A DNA stretch of 64,000 bases from Corynebacterium accolens (GCF_023520795.1 NZ_CP046605.1:2277438-2341437), one strand, 5' to 3'. Counted from the first letter of the stretch, positions 9,401 to 16,593 are shown. Numbers and translations: made by a program. The notes: generated from the sequence alone by a model not told the origin.

Positions 9401-9781
9401 ATACGTCTGCTGGAACAACCGCTTGGTATCAACCACCCACGCCCCGTAGTTAGGCCACGCCACCCCTAAATTAGAAAACTCCCTCTGCAAGAACCGCACT
9501 TCGAAAGGCGCATTGTGTGCGACCACCGTGCGCCCGTTGAGAAGTTCGAAGAATTCCCCTGCGACTTCGCCGAAAAGGGGCGCATCCACAACGTCAGTCG
9601 GTGTGATGCGGTGAACGAATGAGTTCGGAATATCCCGCTGCGGCTGCACCAAGGTCTCCCACGTTGACTCCACCTCCCGGTTGTGGTCCAACAGAACCAC
9701 ACCTATCTCGATGACTCGATCAGTCGAACCAAAGCCTGTGGTCTCGAAGTCAACGACGGCGTATCGCTTAGAGGCAACCAT
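6425..9781 (-). CDS. Composite protein: DnaQ-like 3'-5' exonuclease, BRCT domain, sigma-region-4-like HTH
   Basis: An 1118-residue protein whose parts read clearly but whose whole I cannot name. Residues 5-165 are a DEDDh exonuclease: Exo I is DFET (D11, E13), Exo II is AHNAPFEVRFL, with Glu94 where Asp is usual, and Exo III is HSALADALAT (H149, D154). Residues 225-320 are a helical, acidic segment resembling a TerB-type bundle. Residues 327-396 form a BRCT domain (GDRVTFTGQF, then TKKSVLLVAANPDSMSGKARKA), as in DNA ligase. Around 497-510, DLRDLPGVGEHKL looks like a helix-hairpin-helix. Residues 647-670 (TLDSIGAAFGLTRERIRQLERQ) match the sigma-70 region 4 helix-turn-helix. The C-terminal 400 residues hold further winged-helix-like segments. 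A role in DNA repair or in defence is inference. Confidence 0.75.
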   Translation of the reverse strand: MVASKRYAVVDFETTGFGSTDRVIEIGVVLLDHNREVESTWETLVQPQRDIPNSFVHRITPTDVVDAPLFGEVAGEFFELLNGRTVVAHNAPFEVRFLQREFSNLGVAWPNYGAWVVDTKRLFQQTYPGEGTTLEHALEVVGITNARPHSALADALATAELFAQLVSQGTDVVISSRAITLPPHEFPARGALLPRTALAEDLTHKRGEWLARLADTAAPEGSGDAEKYKKLLAAALVDKELSKSEIAELQNQAQQEGLTSNDVMSIHEDFIRQLAVEVWLDGEVTEEERATLLLLNEQLGLPADTAEALLAAPQRGESELGISLSVGDRVTFTGQFDLPREEWERRAMAVGLSVGGVTKKSVLLVAANPDSMSGKARKAREYGVPIIGETTFARLLGNMSGGGQLVEQDLSAQPAELDLTETYGIFPWSTGVSGTSVHTGTKALAVEWCAKHPRQKLLELSPQLTPFSEIEVQSSYKSGYTQWFARFPQPLEATVEDLRDLPGVGEHKLVAMVEAVVLAASDSGNAAVIDSIGAAENPYGDIPFGENPFSDDDSAGRAAEFLGRTSEEIRALDQAALYIGWAQLNGAVVEVASLPSAVAAEVPIITEHLEQQSPVRTLFQRAVDELVRATGGDERKRGIACSRWLGEATLDSIGAAFGLTRERIRQLERQLAEDFEKDSALFKEVVAAVGKRARPILPVDELRRELPDLVRKPAEFDATFGEIFTRIGKQWEVVNGWLVFNGFTQALSERLTTLADDHGIVRIDELAVGLEVTPDRLEQYIVTNDELKVAVLDNYVLTKVGSYQDRAVSVLAINGEPMTAEAIMDTLGGGSSRSASNQFSIDPRLTKVSADQWALTEWGHEEFKSIASWISTRLAASTRTHMVVDAAGSSQEVPAIALNELLAQAERLRISELSIRQYAANGDFETRDGMVIARVDESGNVMEGDIADARDAYLRDGDWHLLLTVNKDHLRGSGFAVPTPIAAYYGVKVGESCALSSRLGEEFVRVNRLKQVSLSTIKRFLDELGVHEGQRVWLKLGKEKTFDVSIAPAVQHHEAGLARLYDFVGLDGTLMQPGESTEDSLARVNEMLGLSPQAPRRRTVAVFRHRHQDEIADLIQEL

Positions 9782-9940
9782 GGGGCCTTCCTTCTAGCTT
9801 TTTGGATCAATGCGTTGGGCTACTCAATTGCGCTGCACACCACATCATATGTGTCGACATGTCTCGAGTCTGTCGGCCTGGCCCAGAAGTACCTTGAATT
9901 CCAATCAGAACATGCACAATAGACTGCATGTCGAAACTGG
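9782..9940. other. Promoter region of the exonuclease-BRCT gene
   Basis: About 160 bp between the exonuclease start (read leftward) and the first insertion-sequence remnant. It must hold the promoter. The ATG at 9781 is preceded on the minus strand by AGAAGGAAGG, a strong ribosome binding site. I see no further gene. Confidence 0.5.
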
Positions 9941-9942
9941 GC

Positions 9943-10049
9943 CTGACCCCCGGACAGTGGACACGTCGGGGGTTAGCTATGCTGCTTTGGTCAATGTAGC
10001 TGAAGTCTCGGCTTCAAAGACATCAGGGGCTGAGGTTACCCTCGTTTAG
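9943..10049 (-). mobile_element. Terminal remnant of an IS3-family element (same type as the 11340-12634 copy)
   Basis: Read on the minus strand, this piece matches the 3' end of the intact element at about 12535-12634: the last codons of orfB (ending in a Tyr/Leu-rich tail around TCGGCTTCAAAGAC) and the terminal inverted repeat with GTGGACAC and a run of C. The two copies are in opposite orientation. The rest of this older copy is missing, because another IS3-family element begins at about 10050. Confidence 0.7.
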
Positions 10050-10090
10050 TGGACACCCGATTAGTGCGGATCTTGTGTCCGTAAGAGAGG

Positions 10091-10408
10091 ATGTTCATTG
10101 TGAGTCAACAACGCCAGAAATACACACCTGAGTATCGACGCGAAGCCGCGAACCTGGTAATCGAATCGCAGCGCCCAATTGCTCATGTAGCGAAAGAAAT
10201 TGGTGTCGCACCTGGTCTTTTAGGCCGATGGGTAAAAAATGAGCGTCAACGCCGAGGATCCTCCGATGGATTAAGCGAGGCTGATCTTCGTGCTGAGAAT
10301 GCTCGTCTGCGCCGTGAGCTGGCAGAAGCCAAGATGGATAACGAGTTTTTGTCAAAAGCGACAGCCTTCTTCGCCGCAAGGCAACGCGAACAGAAAAGTT
10401 CGAATTGA
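10091..10408 (+). CDS. IS3-family transposase OrfA
   Basis: A 105-residue protein with an N-terminal helix-turn-helix (YTPEYRREAANLVIES through IGVAPGLLGRWV) and a C-terminal leucine-zipper-like coil (LRAENARLRRELAEAKMDNEFLSKA). This is the DNA-binding partner of IS3 transposases. It overlaps orfB by 4 bp. An A-rich stretch just before the stop (near 10392) could serve for the -1 ribosomal frameshift that makes the OrfAB fusion. Confidence 0.88.
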   Translation: MFIVSQQRQKYTPEYRREAANLVIESQRPIAHVAKEIGVAPGLLGRWVKNERQRRGSSDGLSEADLRAENARLRRELAEAKMDNEFLSKATAFFAARQREQKSSN

Positions 10409-11308
10409 TGCAGCCAGAGAAGGCTAACTACAGCATCAAGCGCATGGCACGCTTGTTGAAGGTATCTCGGTCTGGATACTACAAATGGACCCATACACAG
10501 CAGCAACGACTATCCGGCGAAGATAATCGTGCAGCATTTTACAATGATGTTGACCGCAAGATTCACCAGATTTGGAAAAACTCCGACGAGGTCTATGGTG
10601 CTCCGCGGATCACCGCAGAGCTAGGTGAGCGCTACCAGATCAGTGTGAATCGCAAGACTGTGGCTAAGCGGATGCGTCTGATGGGCATTGAAGGGATTTC
10701 ACCGCGTGCTTTTGTGCCGGTGACAACGATTCAATCTAAGCGTAAGTCCACGCTTCCTGACTTGGTCCGGCGCATGTTTGATACCGGTGAGCTTAACCGA
10801 GTGTGGATGTCAGATATTACTTATCTGCGCACTGGTGAAGGCTGGTTGTATTTGTGCGTGGTCCGCGATGGTCATTCCCGCAGGTTACTGGGCTGGGCTA
10901 TGGATAGCGTGCAAGACACAAGTTTGGTCGAACGGGCCCTGCGGATGGCGCACACGCTGCGTGGTGACGTTGCTGACGGGCTGGTGTTTCACGCCGACCG
11001 TGGGACACAATTCACCAGTGAGAAGCTCTGGGAGGTGTGCCGCAGCCTAGGGGTTGCTCAGTCTGTGGGACGTACCGGAGTGTGTTTCGATAATGCGATG
11101 GCCGAGTCGTTCTGGTCGACGCTGAAAACTTAAGTTCTACGACCGTAAGCGCTGGCCAACCCGTGATGCCGCACGCAAGGCCGTTGCCTACTGGATTGAA
11201 GTAGTCTACAACCGTCGGCGCCGGCACTCCGCACTCGGGATGGTCAGCCCCGTCGATTTCGAAAATCACATCACCCAAACCAGAAACGAAGAAAAAATCG
11301 CTGCCTAA
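10405..11308 (+). pseudogene. IS3-family transposase OrfB, frameshifted near its 3' end
   Basis: The catalytic integrase-like part of an IS3 transposase. Reading from 10405 gives an HTH_21-type N-terminus (YSIKRMARLLKVSRSGYYKW) and the DDE triad in WMSDITYLR, FHADRGTQFTS and NAMAESFWSTLK. The frame stops at 11133 (TAA) just after the catalytic Glu. One base later the next frame continues as K-F-Y-D-R-K-R-W-P and runs to the normal IS3 ending (YNRRRRHSALGMVSP) and a stop at 11306-11308. A single extra T near 11132 explains the break. The copy is probably inactive, though all catalytic residues lie before it. Confidence 0.82.
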
Positions 11309-11407
11309 CCGCTAGGTAGCTCCACTACGTGTCCAGGACCTGACCCCCATGTGGTGGACACCTGATATCCAGCCCAGTCGAGCTGGGAAGAAAGGTAATC
11401 TACCACC

Positions 11408-11707
11408 ATGTCCAGGTACTCCGAACAGTTCAAACGCGATGCCGTGGCCCTCTATGAGAACAATGAGGACCTCTCGCTGAACTCAGCATCAGCCGAGCTC
11501 GGAATCAATCGAGCCTCGCTGCATTCTTGGGTCAAAAAGTACGGCACCGGCAAACGTGCTCGCACAAAGGCCATGCACGATAAAGCCCAAGCGGCGAATG
11601 ATTCCGAGCGAATCCGCCAGCTAGAAAAAGAGAACGCAAAATTGCGCGAAGAGCGCGATATTCTGCGCAAGGCCGCCAAATATTTTGCCGAAGAGACACG
11701 CTGGTGA
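11408..11707 (+). CDS. IS3-family transposase OrfA
   Basis: A 99-residue protein with a helix-turn-helix (YSEQFKRDAVALYENNEDLSLNSASAELGINRASLHSWV) and a charged coil ending in KLREERDILRKAAKYFAEE, typical of IS3 OrfA. It overlaps the start of orfB by 4 bp, as expected for a frameshifted OrfAB product. Confidence 0.9.
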   Translation: MSRYSEQFKRDAVALYENNEDLSLNSASAELGINRASLHSWVKKYGTGKRARTKAMHDKAQAANDSERIRQLEKENAKLREERDILRKAAKYFAEETRW

Positions 11708-12600
11708 TCCGCTTCCAGTTTGTCTATGACCACCGAACCGAGTACTCGGTCAAGCGGATGTGCCATGTGTTAAAGCTCAATCGCTCCTCGTTCTACAAAT
11801 GGGTCAATACCCGCGAAAATCGCAGGTTAAAGATGTGCTCTGATGCTCTTATTGGTGCAAGAATCAAGACCATCTTCGATGATGAGCACGGGCTTTATGG
11901 TGCCAAACGCATCGCCGCAAGCCTCAACGACGATACGGACCTCGGCCCGACCAATCATAAGAAGGTCGCACGCATCATGAAATCGATGGGGATCAAAGGC
12001 TTTACCAAACGACGTCGATGCATCACCACCAAGCGCAAGCCTGGCCACCGTGTCATGCCAGATTTAGTAGGCCGCAATTTCACCGCTGACAGGCCGAACC
12101 ACGTCTATGTAGGCGACATCACCTACCTGCCGTGCAAGGGAGGCAAAAACATGTATTTGGCTACAGTCATTGACACCTATTCACGGAAACTTGCAGGTTA
12201 TGCACTCGCAGACCACATGCGTGTCTCACTGGTCATCGATGCCCTAGCCCACGCACACGGTGTGCGTGGCAGTCTTGACGGGGCTATTTTCCATTCCGAT
12301 CACGGCAGCGTGTACACCTCACAAGCGTTTAGAAACTACTGCTCGTCGCTGGGTGTACGCCAATCCATGGGCGCGGTGGGAACGAGTGCCGATAATGTCC
12401 TGGCAGAGTCATTTAACGCCACCTTAAAACGTGAAGTGCTGCGTGATCGGAAAGTCTTTGATAATCCCATTATCTGCCGTCAGGAAGTCTTCCGGTGGTG
12501 CATGCGCTACAACACCCGCAGGCGCCACTCCTGGTGCAATCTTGTGGCTCCTGATGTCTTTGAAGCCGAGACTTCAGCTATACTAGCTAAAGTCGCATAG
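11704..12600 (+). CDS. IS3-family transposase OrfB (DDE integrase domain), intact
   Basis: A 298-residue protein with an HTH_21-like N-terminus (YSVKRMCHVLKLNRSSFYKWV) followed by an rve integrase core. The DDE residues are seen in VGDITYLPCKGG, FHSDHGSVYTS and NVLAESFNATLKREVL. The C-terminal RYNTRRRHSWCNLVAPDVF is the usual IS3 ending. No frameshift or internal stop, so this copy could be active and could also mobilise related, defective copies nearby. Confidence 0.9.
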   Translation: MIRFQFVYDHRTEYSVKRMCHVLKLNRSSFYKWVNTRENRRLKMCSDALIGARIKTIFDDEHGLYGAKRIAASLNDDTDLGPTNHKKVARIMKSMGIKGFTKRRRCITTKRKPGHRVMPDLVGRNFTADRPNHVYVGDITYLPCKGGKNMYLATVIDTYSRKLAGYALADHMRVSLVIDALAHAHGVRGSLDGAIFHSDHGSVYTSQAFRNYCSSLGVRQSMGAVGTSADNVLAESFNATLKREVLRDRKVFDNPIICRQEVFRWCMRYNTRRRHSWCNLVAPDVFEAETSAILAKVA

Positions 12601-12634
12601 TTAACCCCCGATGTGTCCACTTTCCGGGGGTCGG

Positions 12635-12905
12635 GCCCCCACGATTTGCGGGCAACCCCAACACCTCTTTGCTTTGTTGTCAATATTGGCGAGTTATCTT
12701 GTGTAGATGTGCTGATAGTAGAGCGGATTTATGGGTGAGTTTTAATGATGTTTACTGTTTATTATCTCAGCGAGTATTCGTAGCTTCAGCTGTTAATTTT
12801 TCGGCTACAAGCTAGGCAGCTGCGCGGTCACCGAATCAGACGTATGATGTCTTATGACTAAGGATTTCGTACAGATATTTCGCATCTAACCGGAAGGTAA
12901 AGACC
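12635..12905. promoter_or_regulatory. nanA promoter region with GntR-type operator half
   Basis: This 270-bp AT-richer stretch between the IS end and nanA holds no gene I can see. At 12835-12850 it contains ATCAGACGTATGATGT, which differs at one position from the core of the perfect palindrome ahead of the transporter gene. It most likely holds the nanA promoter and the NanR binding site. A good ribosome binding site (GGAAGG) lies just before the nanA ATG. Confidence 0.6.
12835..12850. promoter_or_regulatory. Candidate NanR (GntR/FadR) operator ahead of nanA
   Basis: ATCAGACGTATGATGT matches 15 of 16 bases of the operator at 16847-16866. It lies about 55-70 bp before the nanA start. The match between two promoter regions of one pathway, with a GntR-family regulator gene in the same cluster, supports a shared repressor site. 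Confidence 0.6.
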
Positions 12906-13886
12906 ATGTCCGCCACTACACAAAGTCCAGCCACTACCCAGCGCTCCGCGGCTACCCAGCCTGTGAAGGGTGTGGTCCCACCCGTACTCACGCCACTGAA
13001 TGATGACTACTCCATCGACATCAGTACCCTTAAACGCCACGCTGAACGCCTGATCAAAGCCGGCGTCCACGGACTATTCGTCCTTGGCTCCTCCGGCGAG
13101 GTCGCATTCCTCACCCGCGAGCAACGCCGCGAGGTCATCGCCGCCGTCATCGAGCAAGCCCAAGGGCGCGTACCCGTCATTGCGGGTGTGATTGATATGA
13201 CCACCCCACGGGTCATTGAGCATATTAAGGACGCCGTCTCCCTCGGCGTGGACGGTCTGGTCGCCACCGCCCCGTTTTACGTCCGTACGCACGCGGTGGA
13301 AATTGCGGAGCATTTCCGACAGCTCCACGCCGCAGCGCCCGATACCCCGCTGTACGCCTATAACCTGCCGGTGAGTGTTCATACTGTTCTAGAGATTGGG
13401 TCATTAGTTGAGCTAGCCAGCGAGGGTGTTCTTGCAGGTGTGAAGGATTCCGGGGGTAATGATGGGTACACTCGTGCGTTAATTCTTGCCCGCGATAAAG
13501 CAGGCGTGGAAAACTTTGTGGTGCTGACTGGCTCCGAAACCACTGTGGATTTCGCGTATCTTGCCGGTGCTGATGGCGTGGTTCCGGGGTTGGGGAATGT
13601 GGACCCAGTGTCTTATGTCACACTGCACGATTTACTGGTGAAGGGCGAGTTCGCGGAAGCAGCGCGTGTCCAAGCTAGGATCACGGAGTTATTTACCATC
13701 GTTGGTGTGGGTGATGCCTCCCGTATGGGCGGAAGTTCCCAGGGCTTGGGTAGTTTCAAGGCGGCGCTGCATCACCTTGGGGTATTTCCTTCTGGTTTGA
13801 TGTCCCGTCCACACGTTGCGCTGAATAGTGACGAGCGTGCGGCAATTGCCACCATTGTTGACGCGGCGAAGATCATTGAACCATAA
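12906..13886 (+). CDS. nanA: N-acetylneuraminate lyase (DapA/NanA family)
   Basis: Cleaves N-acetylneuraminate (sialic acid) to N-acetylmannosamine and pyruvate through a Schiff base. The 326-residue protein has the (beta/alpha)8 barrel of the dihydrodipicolinate synthase/NAL family: GLFVLGSSGE near the N-terminus, the catalytic tyrosine in YAYNLP and the Schiff-base lysine in AGVKDSGGN. By sequence alone it could be another aldolase of this family. The neighbouring nanK, nanE, nagA and nagB make the sialic acid role nearly certain. The first 20 residues, rich in Thr, Ser and Gln, are an extra N-terminal extension. A good ribosome binding site precedes the ATG. Confidence 0.9.
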   Translation: MSATTQSPATTQRSAATQPVKGVVPPVLTPLNDDYSIDISTLKRHAERLIKAGVHGLFVLGSSGEVAFLTREQRREVIAAVIEQAQGRVPVIAGVIDMTTPRVIEHIKDAVSLGVDGLVATAPFYVRTHAVEIAEHFRQLHAAAPDTPLYAYNLPVSVHTVLEIGSLVELASEGVLAGVKDSGGNDGYTRALILARDKAGVENFVVLTGSETTVDFAYLAGADGVVPGLGNVDPVSYVTLHDLLVKGEFAEAARVQARITELFTIVGVGDASRMGGSSQGLGSFKAALHHLGVFPSGLMSRPHVALNSDERAAIATIVDAAKIIEP

Positions 13887-13987
13887 GCACTGGCCATTGA
13901 ATCTGAATGTACGCCGATGCTGACCCACCCTTGTGAGTATCGAACTCACACTTGTATAGCCAACTATCCCTTATGTAGCCAAATATT

Positions 13988-14983
13988 ATGACTGTGACAC
14001 TTGCTTTAGACGTTGGGGCAACAAAAATTGCCTGGGGTTTCGTAGATGATGACTCGCCTATGACAGCGCGATGTGTGGGCAGAATCCCCGCCCAGCCGCG
14101 GGGAGCCACGACGGGCGAACAGATACAGAAAGCTATTGCTCAGGCCGTGGATACTTCTGGTATTCACCCCACCCGCATAGGGATCGGCGCGCCGGGTGTT
14201 GTGCTCGCCCCTCAAGGACAGGTGGTACATAACGGCGATACGATCACGGGCTGGTCGGGGACAAATATTCGTGACCTGGCACGTGAGGTTATTGGTGTTG
14301 CCTGCGCGGTTCATAATGATGTGCGCGTATGGGCGTATGGTGAGTTGGCTGTGGGGCAGGCTCGGGAATTTCAGTACGGGCGGGTGTTGTATTTATCTTT
14401 GGGCACTGGCGTGGGGGGCGCGGTCAGCGATGATGGCGCACTTTTGCCCAGCCGTACTGGTTCAGCGGGGGAGTTTTCCGAGCTGCTGAGCGTGGACTGC
14501 CGGGGTTGTGCGGATCGTGCGGAAAACCTTATGAGCGGTAATGCATTGGCTAGTTACTACCAGGCACTGTCCGCTGAGTCGGCGCAGCCTGGCGCAGAGA
14601 CCCCAACCGTTGAGCCGGCGCAGCCTGGCGTTTTACAGGCGCACCGGATTTCCTGGCGACGCCGCGATGAGCTGGCGATTACCTTGGAAGAAGTCGTGGA
14701 GCGGATGAATCAGGGCGATGAGCTGGCTTCGTGGATTATCCGGAGCAATTCTTATGGTCTCGGGCGGGCAGTAGCGGGGTTGGTGTCCGGATTGGATCTT
14801 GATGCTGTGATTCTTGGTGGTGGGGTCAGCCAGATTGGCGAACCTGTGGTGGAGCCGTTCACGCGCGCTATCGCCGATCATGTGTTGGCGCCGAATAAAG
14901 GGGTTGCGGTGCGGGTTACTGGGTCAGCGTCCACAGCTCCGCTGGTTGGTGCGGCGGCATACGCACGCGACCACGCCTTTTAG
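13988..14983 (+). CDS. nanK: N-acetylmannosamine kinase (ROK family)
   Basis: Phosphorylates N-acetylmannosamine to its 6-phosphate. The 331-residue ROK protein shows the N-terminal phosphate loop LALDVGATKIAWGFVDDD, the sugar-binding and catalytic segment VHNDVRVWAYGE and the GTGVGGAVSDDGALL loop. The zinc-binding CxCGxxGC motif of ROK kinases is reduced here to DCRGCADRAEN. An insertion after it contains a near-exact duplication (two copies of EPAQPG or SAQPG, encoded by GGCGCAGCCTGGCG twice). No ribosome binding site is evident before the ATG, so translation may be leaderless or start elsewhere. It follows nanA after about 100 bp. Confidence 0.85.
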   Translation: MTVTLALDVGATKIAWGFVDDDSPMTARCVGRIPAQPRGATTGEQIQKAIAQAVDTSGIHPTRIGIGAPGVVLAPQGQVVHNGDTITGWSGTNIRDLAREVIGVACAVHNDVRVWAYGELAVGQAREFQYGRVLYLSLGTGVGGAVSDDGALLPSRTGSAGEFSELLSVDCRGCADRAENLMSGNALASYYQALSAESAQPGAETPTVEPAQPGVLQAHRISWRRRDELAITLEEVVERMNQGDELASWIIRSNSYGLGRAVAGLVSGLDLDAVILGGGVSQIGEPVVEPFTRAIADHVLAPNKGVAVRVTGSASTAPLVGAAAYARDHAF

Positions 14984-14995
14984 CTCACCCGTTGC

Positions 14996-15110
14996 GTCAC
15001 GTCCCGCGTACCCCCGCTGCACATCGCCCGCGCCCGAGCAGTCCTGCCACCGCCCGCTACGCCCGCTGCGTCCACTGCCCCCCGCCACGCCCCGCACTCA
15101 CCCTCTACCC
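14996..15110 (+). promoter_or_regulatory. C-rich, G-poor spacer between nanK and nanE (possible rut-like or regulatory RNA region)
   Basis: The plus strand here is strikingly rich in C and poor in G over about 115 bases (many CCCGC and GCCCC runs), unlike its neighbours. That strand bias is a feature of Rho utilisation sites, so partial Rho-dependent termination between nanK and nanE is possible. No stem with a T-run is visible. It could also be neutral drift. Confidence 0.35.
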
Positions 15111-15146
15111 AGTTTCGATAACACCATGTGAAAGGTTTCATCCACG

Positions 15147-15857
15147 ATGTTCCAGTTTGATAGCAATGACCTCGATCGGCGCCGCGCCCAGGTTCTTGAT
15201 CTTATCCGCGGCACGGTGACTGTATCGGTGCAGGCTCCGGACGGCCACCCGATGCGTGATACTCATACGTTGACCCGTGTCGCTCGTGCGTGTGTGGCAG
15301 GCGGCAGCCGCGCGATTCGTTGTGGTGGCTACGGGGGAATCCAGGATGTTGAGGCTATTGCGCAGGCCGTGGACGTGCCGGTTTTTGGCCTGACGAAGGA
15401 AGGCGGCGAGGGCGTGTATATCACCCCGACGGTGGAGTCTGTACGCCAGTTGGCGGCGGCGGGTGCTGCGGTGATTTGTGCAGACGCCACCGATCGCCCG
15501 CGTCCGGATTCGTCGACGTATGCCGATCTTGTGGAGGAATGCCACCGTCTGAATGTATTAGCGATGGCTGATTGTTCCACGCCGGAGGACATGCTTCGGG
15601 CTCATCAGTGTGGTGCGGATATTATTTCCACAACGTTGGCTGGCTATACGGAGTCTCGGGCGAAGACCGCGGGTCCGGATGTGGAGTGTTTAGCTGACGG
15701 TCGTGCGCGGTGTGGGCAGGAAGCGTTTATCATCGGGGAGGGGCGGTTTGCCTCCCGTGAGGATGTGCAGGCAGGTCGAGCATCGGGGGCGGACGCCATC
15801 ATCATCGGCACAGCCATTACCGATCCGGCGTGGATTACTCGACAGTTCAACTCCTAA
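15147..15857 (+). CDS. nanE: N-acetylmannosamine-6-phosphate 2-epimerase
   Basis: Converts N-acetylmannosamine 6-phosphate to N-acetylglucosamine 6-phosphate, feeding NagA. The 236-residue protein is a small (beta/alpha)8 barrel. Family segments are SRAIRCGGYGGIQDVEAI, the GLTKEGGEGVYITPT loop, CADATDRPRP, MADCSTPEDMLRA and the C-terminal phosphate-binding GADAIIIGTAIT. It is preceded by a purine-rich AAAGG 20 bp upstream. The ATG at 15147 follows the nanK stop by 163 bp, most of it the C-rich spacer. Confidence 0.92.
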   Translation: MFQFDSNDLDRRRAQVLDLIRGTVTVSVQAPDGHPMRDTHTLTRVARACVAGGSRAIRCGGYGGIQDVEAIAQAVDVPVFGLTKEGGEGVYITPTVESVRQLAAAGAAVICADATDRPRPDSSTYADLVEECHRLNVLAMADCSTPEDMLRAHQCGADIISTTLAGYTESRAKTAGPDVECLADGRARCGQEAFIIGEGRFASREDVQAGRASGADAIIIGTAITDPAWITRQFNS

Positions 15858-15876
15858 AGGTTCAGCGTCTCCAGTG

Positions 15877-16593
15877 TCACAGCGATTCTAAGATCGGTTC
15901 ATAGTGCAGATAAACAGCTGCTTTATAGGCGTCGAGGTTGTTATCGCGTAGTGCATTGATGATGTTCTGGTGTGCCTGTACGGTTTTTATGAGGTCTCGG
16001 GGCGCTGGTATTTGCCGTAGGGGGATGACGTTCATGTGGACTTGCCAGAGTGCGTCATAGAGTTCGCGGATGATGGGGTTATCGATGTTGGATAGCAGGA
16101 TGTGGTGAAAGCGCCGGTCTTCGTCCGCGAAGTTTTCGGCGTTGGCTTGTTTTTCCCCCATGGCGGTGACTAGTGCATGTAGTTGTTCATGCGTGGGGGT
16201 GTCCAGCTTCCTGGCGATTTCTCGGCCGATTGCCAGGTCCATGGCTTGGCGTGTTTCTACGACGTAGCGCAGGGTTTCGAGGTTTTCGTCTGCGTCTAGG
16301 GTCGCCCGGAAGATTAAGCCTTGTACCAGTGAGGTTAATGAGGCATTGGATACGAAGGTTCCTGTGCCGTGGCGTACTTCTACGATGTCTAGGGTGGCGA
16401 GGATACGCATGGCCTCGCGCACGGAGGATCGGGAAAACCCCAGTTCGGCGCACAGTTCAGCTTCGGTGGGCATGGTATCTCCTGGGGATAGGGAATTGTC
16501 CCGGATGAAGCGTTTGATACCTTCGACGGCTTGTTGGGTGGTGGAGGAAAGGGGTGTTCGTGCCCCATCGATTCCCCACGGTGAACTGTGCAC
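15877..16593 (-). CDS. nanR: GntR/FadR-family (FCD) transcriptional regulator, NanR-type
   Basis: A 238-residue regulator with an N-terminal winged helix (TMPTEAELCAELGFSRSSVREAMRILATLDIVEVRHGTGTFV) and a C-terminal FCD effector domain with helices carrying the metal-binding-type histidines (RRFHHILLS, HQNIINALRDN). It lies divergent to the transporter gene and convergent to nanE, inside the sialic acid cluster, and by context it represses that cluster when no inducer is present. The inducer is probably an amino-sugar phosphate or N-acetylneuraminate, which I cannot tell from sequence. Two copies of a palindrome upstream of nanA and the transporter gene are its likely targets. Confidence 0.85.
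   Translation of the reverse strand: MHSSPWGIDGARTPLSSTTQQAVEGIKRFIRDNSLSPGDTMPTEAELCAELGFSRSSVREAMRILATLDIVEVRHGTGTFVSNASLTSLVQGLIFRATLDADENLETLRYVVETRQAMDLAIGREIARKLDTPTHEQLHALVTAMGEKQANAENFADEDRRFHHILLSNIDNPIIRELYDALWQVHMNVIPLRQIPAPRDLIKTVQAHQNIINALRDNNLDAYKAAVYLHYEPILESL

Larger units (their letters stand above)
10050..11335 (+). mobile_element. IS3-family insertion sequence (about 1286 bp)
   Basis: An element with terminal inverted repeats starting TGGACAC at 10050 and ending GTGTCCA at 11335. It holds orfA (10091-10408) and orfB (10405 to about 11308) in the usual overlapping arrangement. It has cut into an older IS3 copy on its left, and its right end abuts the next IS3 element within a few bases. 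The length and layout fit the IS1206-like elements common in Corynebacterium. Confidence 0.8.
11340..12634 (+). mobile_element. Intact IS3-family insertion sequence (second type, about 1295 bp)
   Basis: Ends carry an inverted repeat, CTGACCCCC at the left (about 11340) and GGGGGTCGGG at the right (about 12634), each followed inward by GTGGACAC or its complement. Both transposase frames are open. Related but decayed copies lie at 9943-10049, 21598-22905, 23214-23241 and 34041-34185 in this window, so this family has been active here. Confidence 0.82.

Noticed and set aside
9810-10049. 79-codon plus-strand frame
   Set aside because: It is made of promoter sequence and the IS3 terminal remnant.
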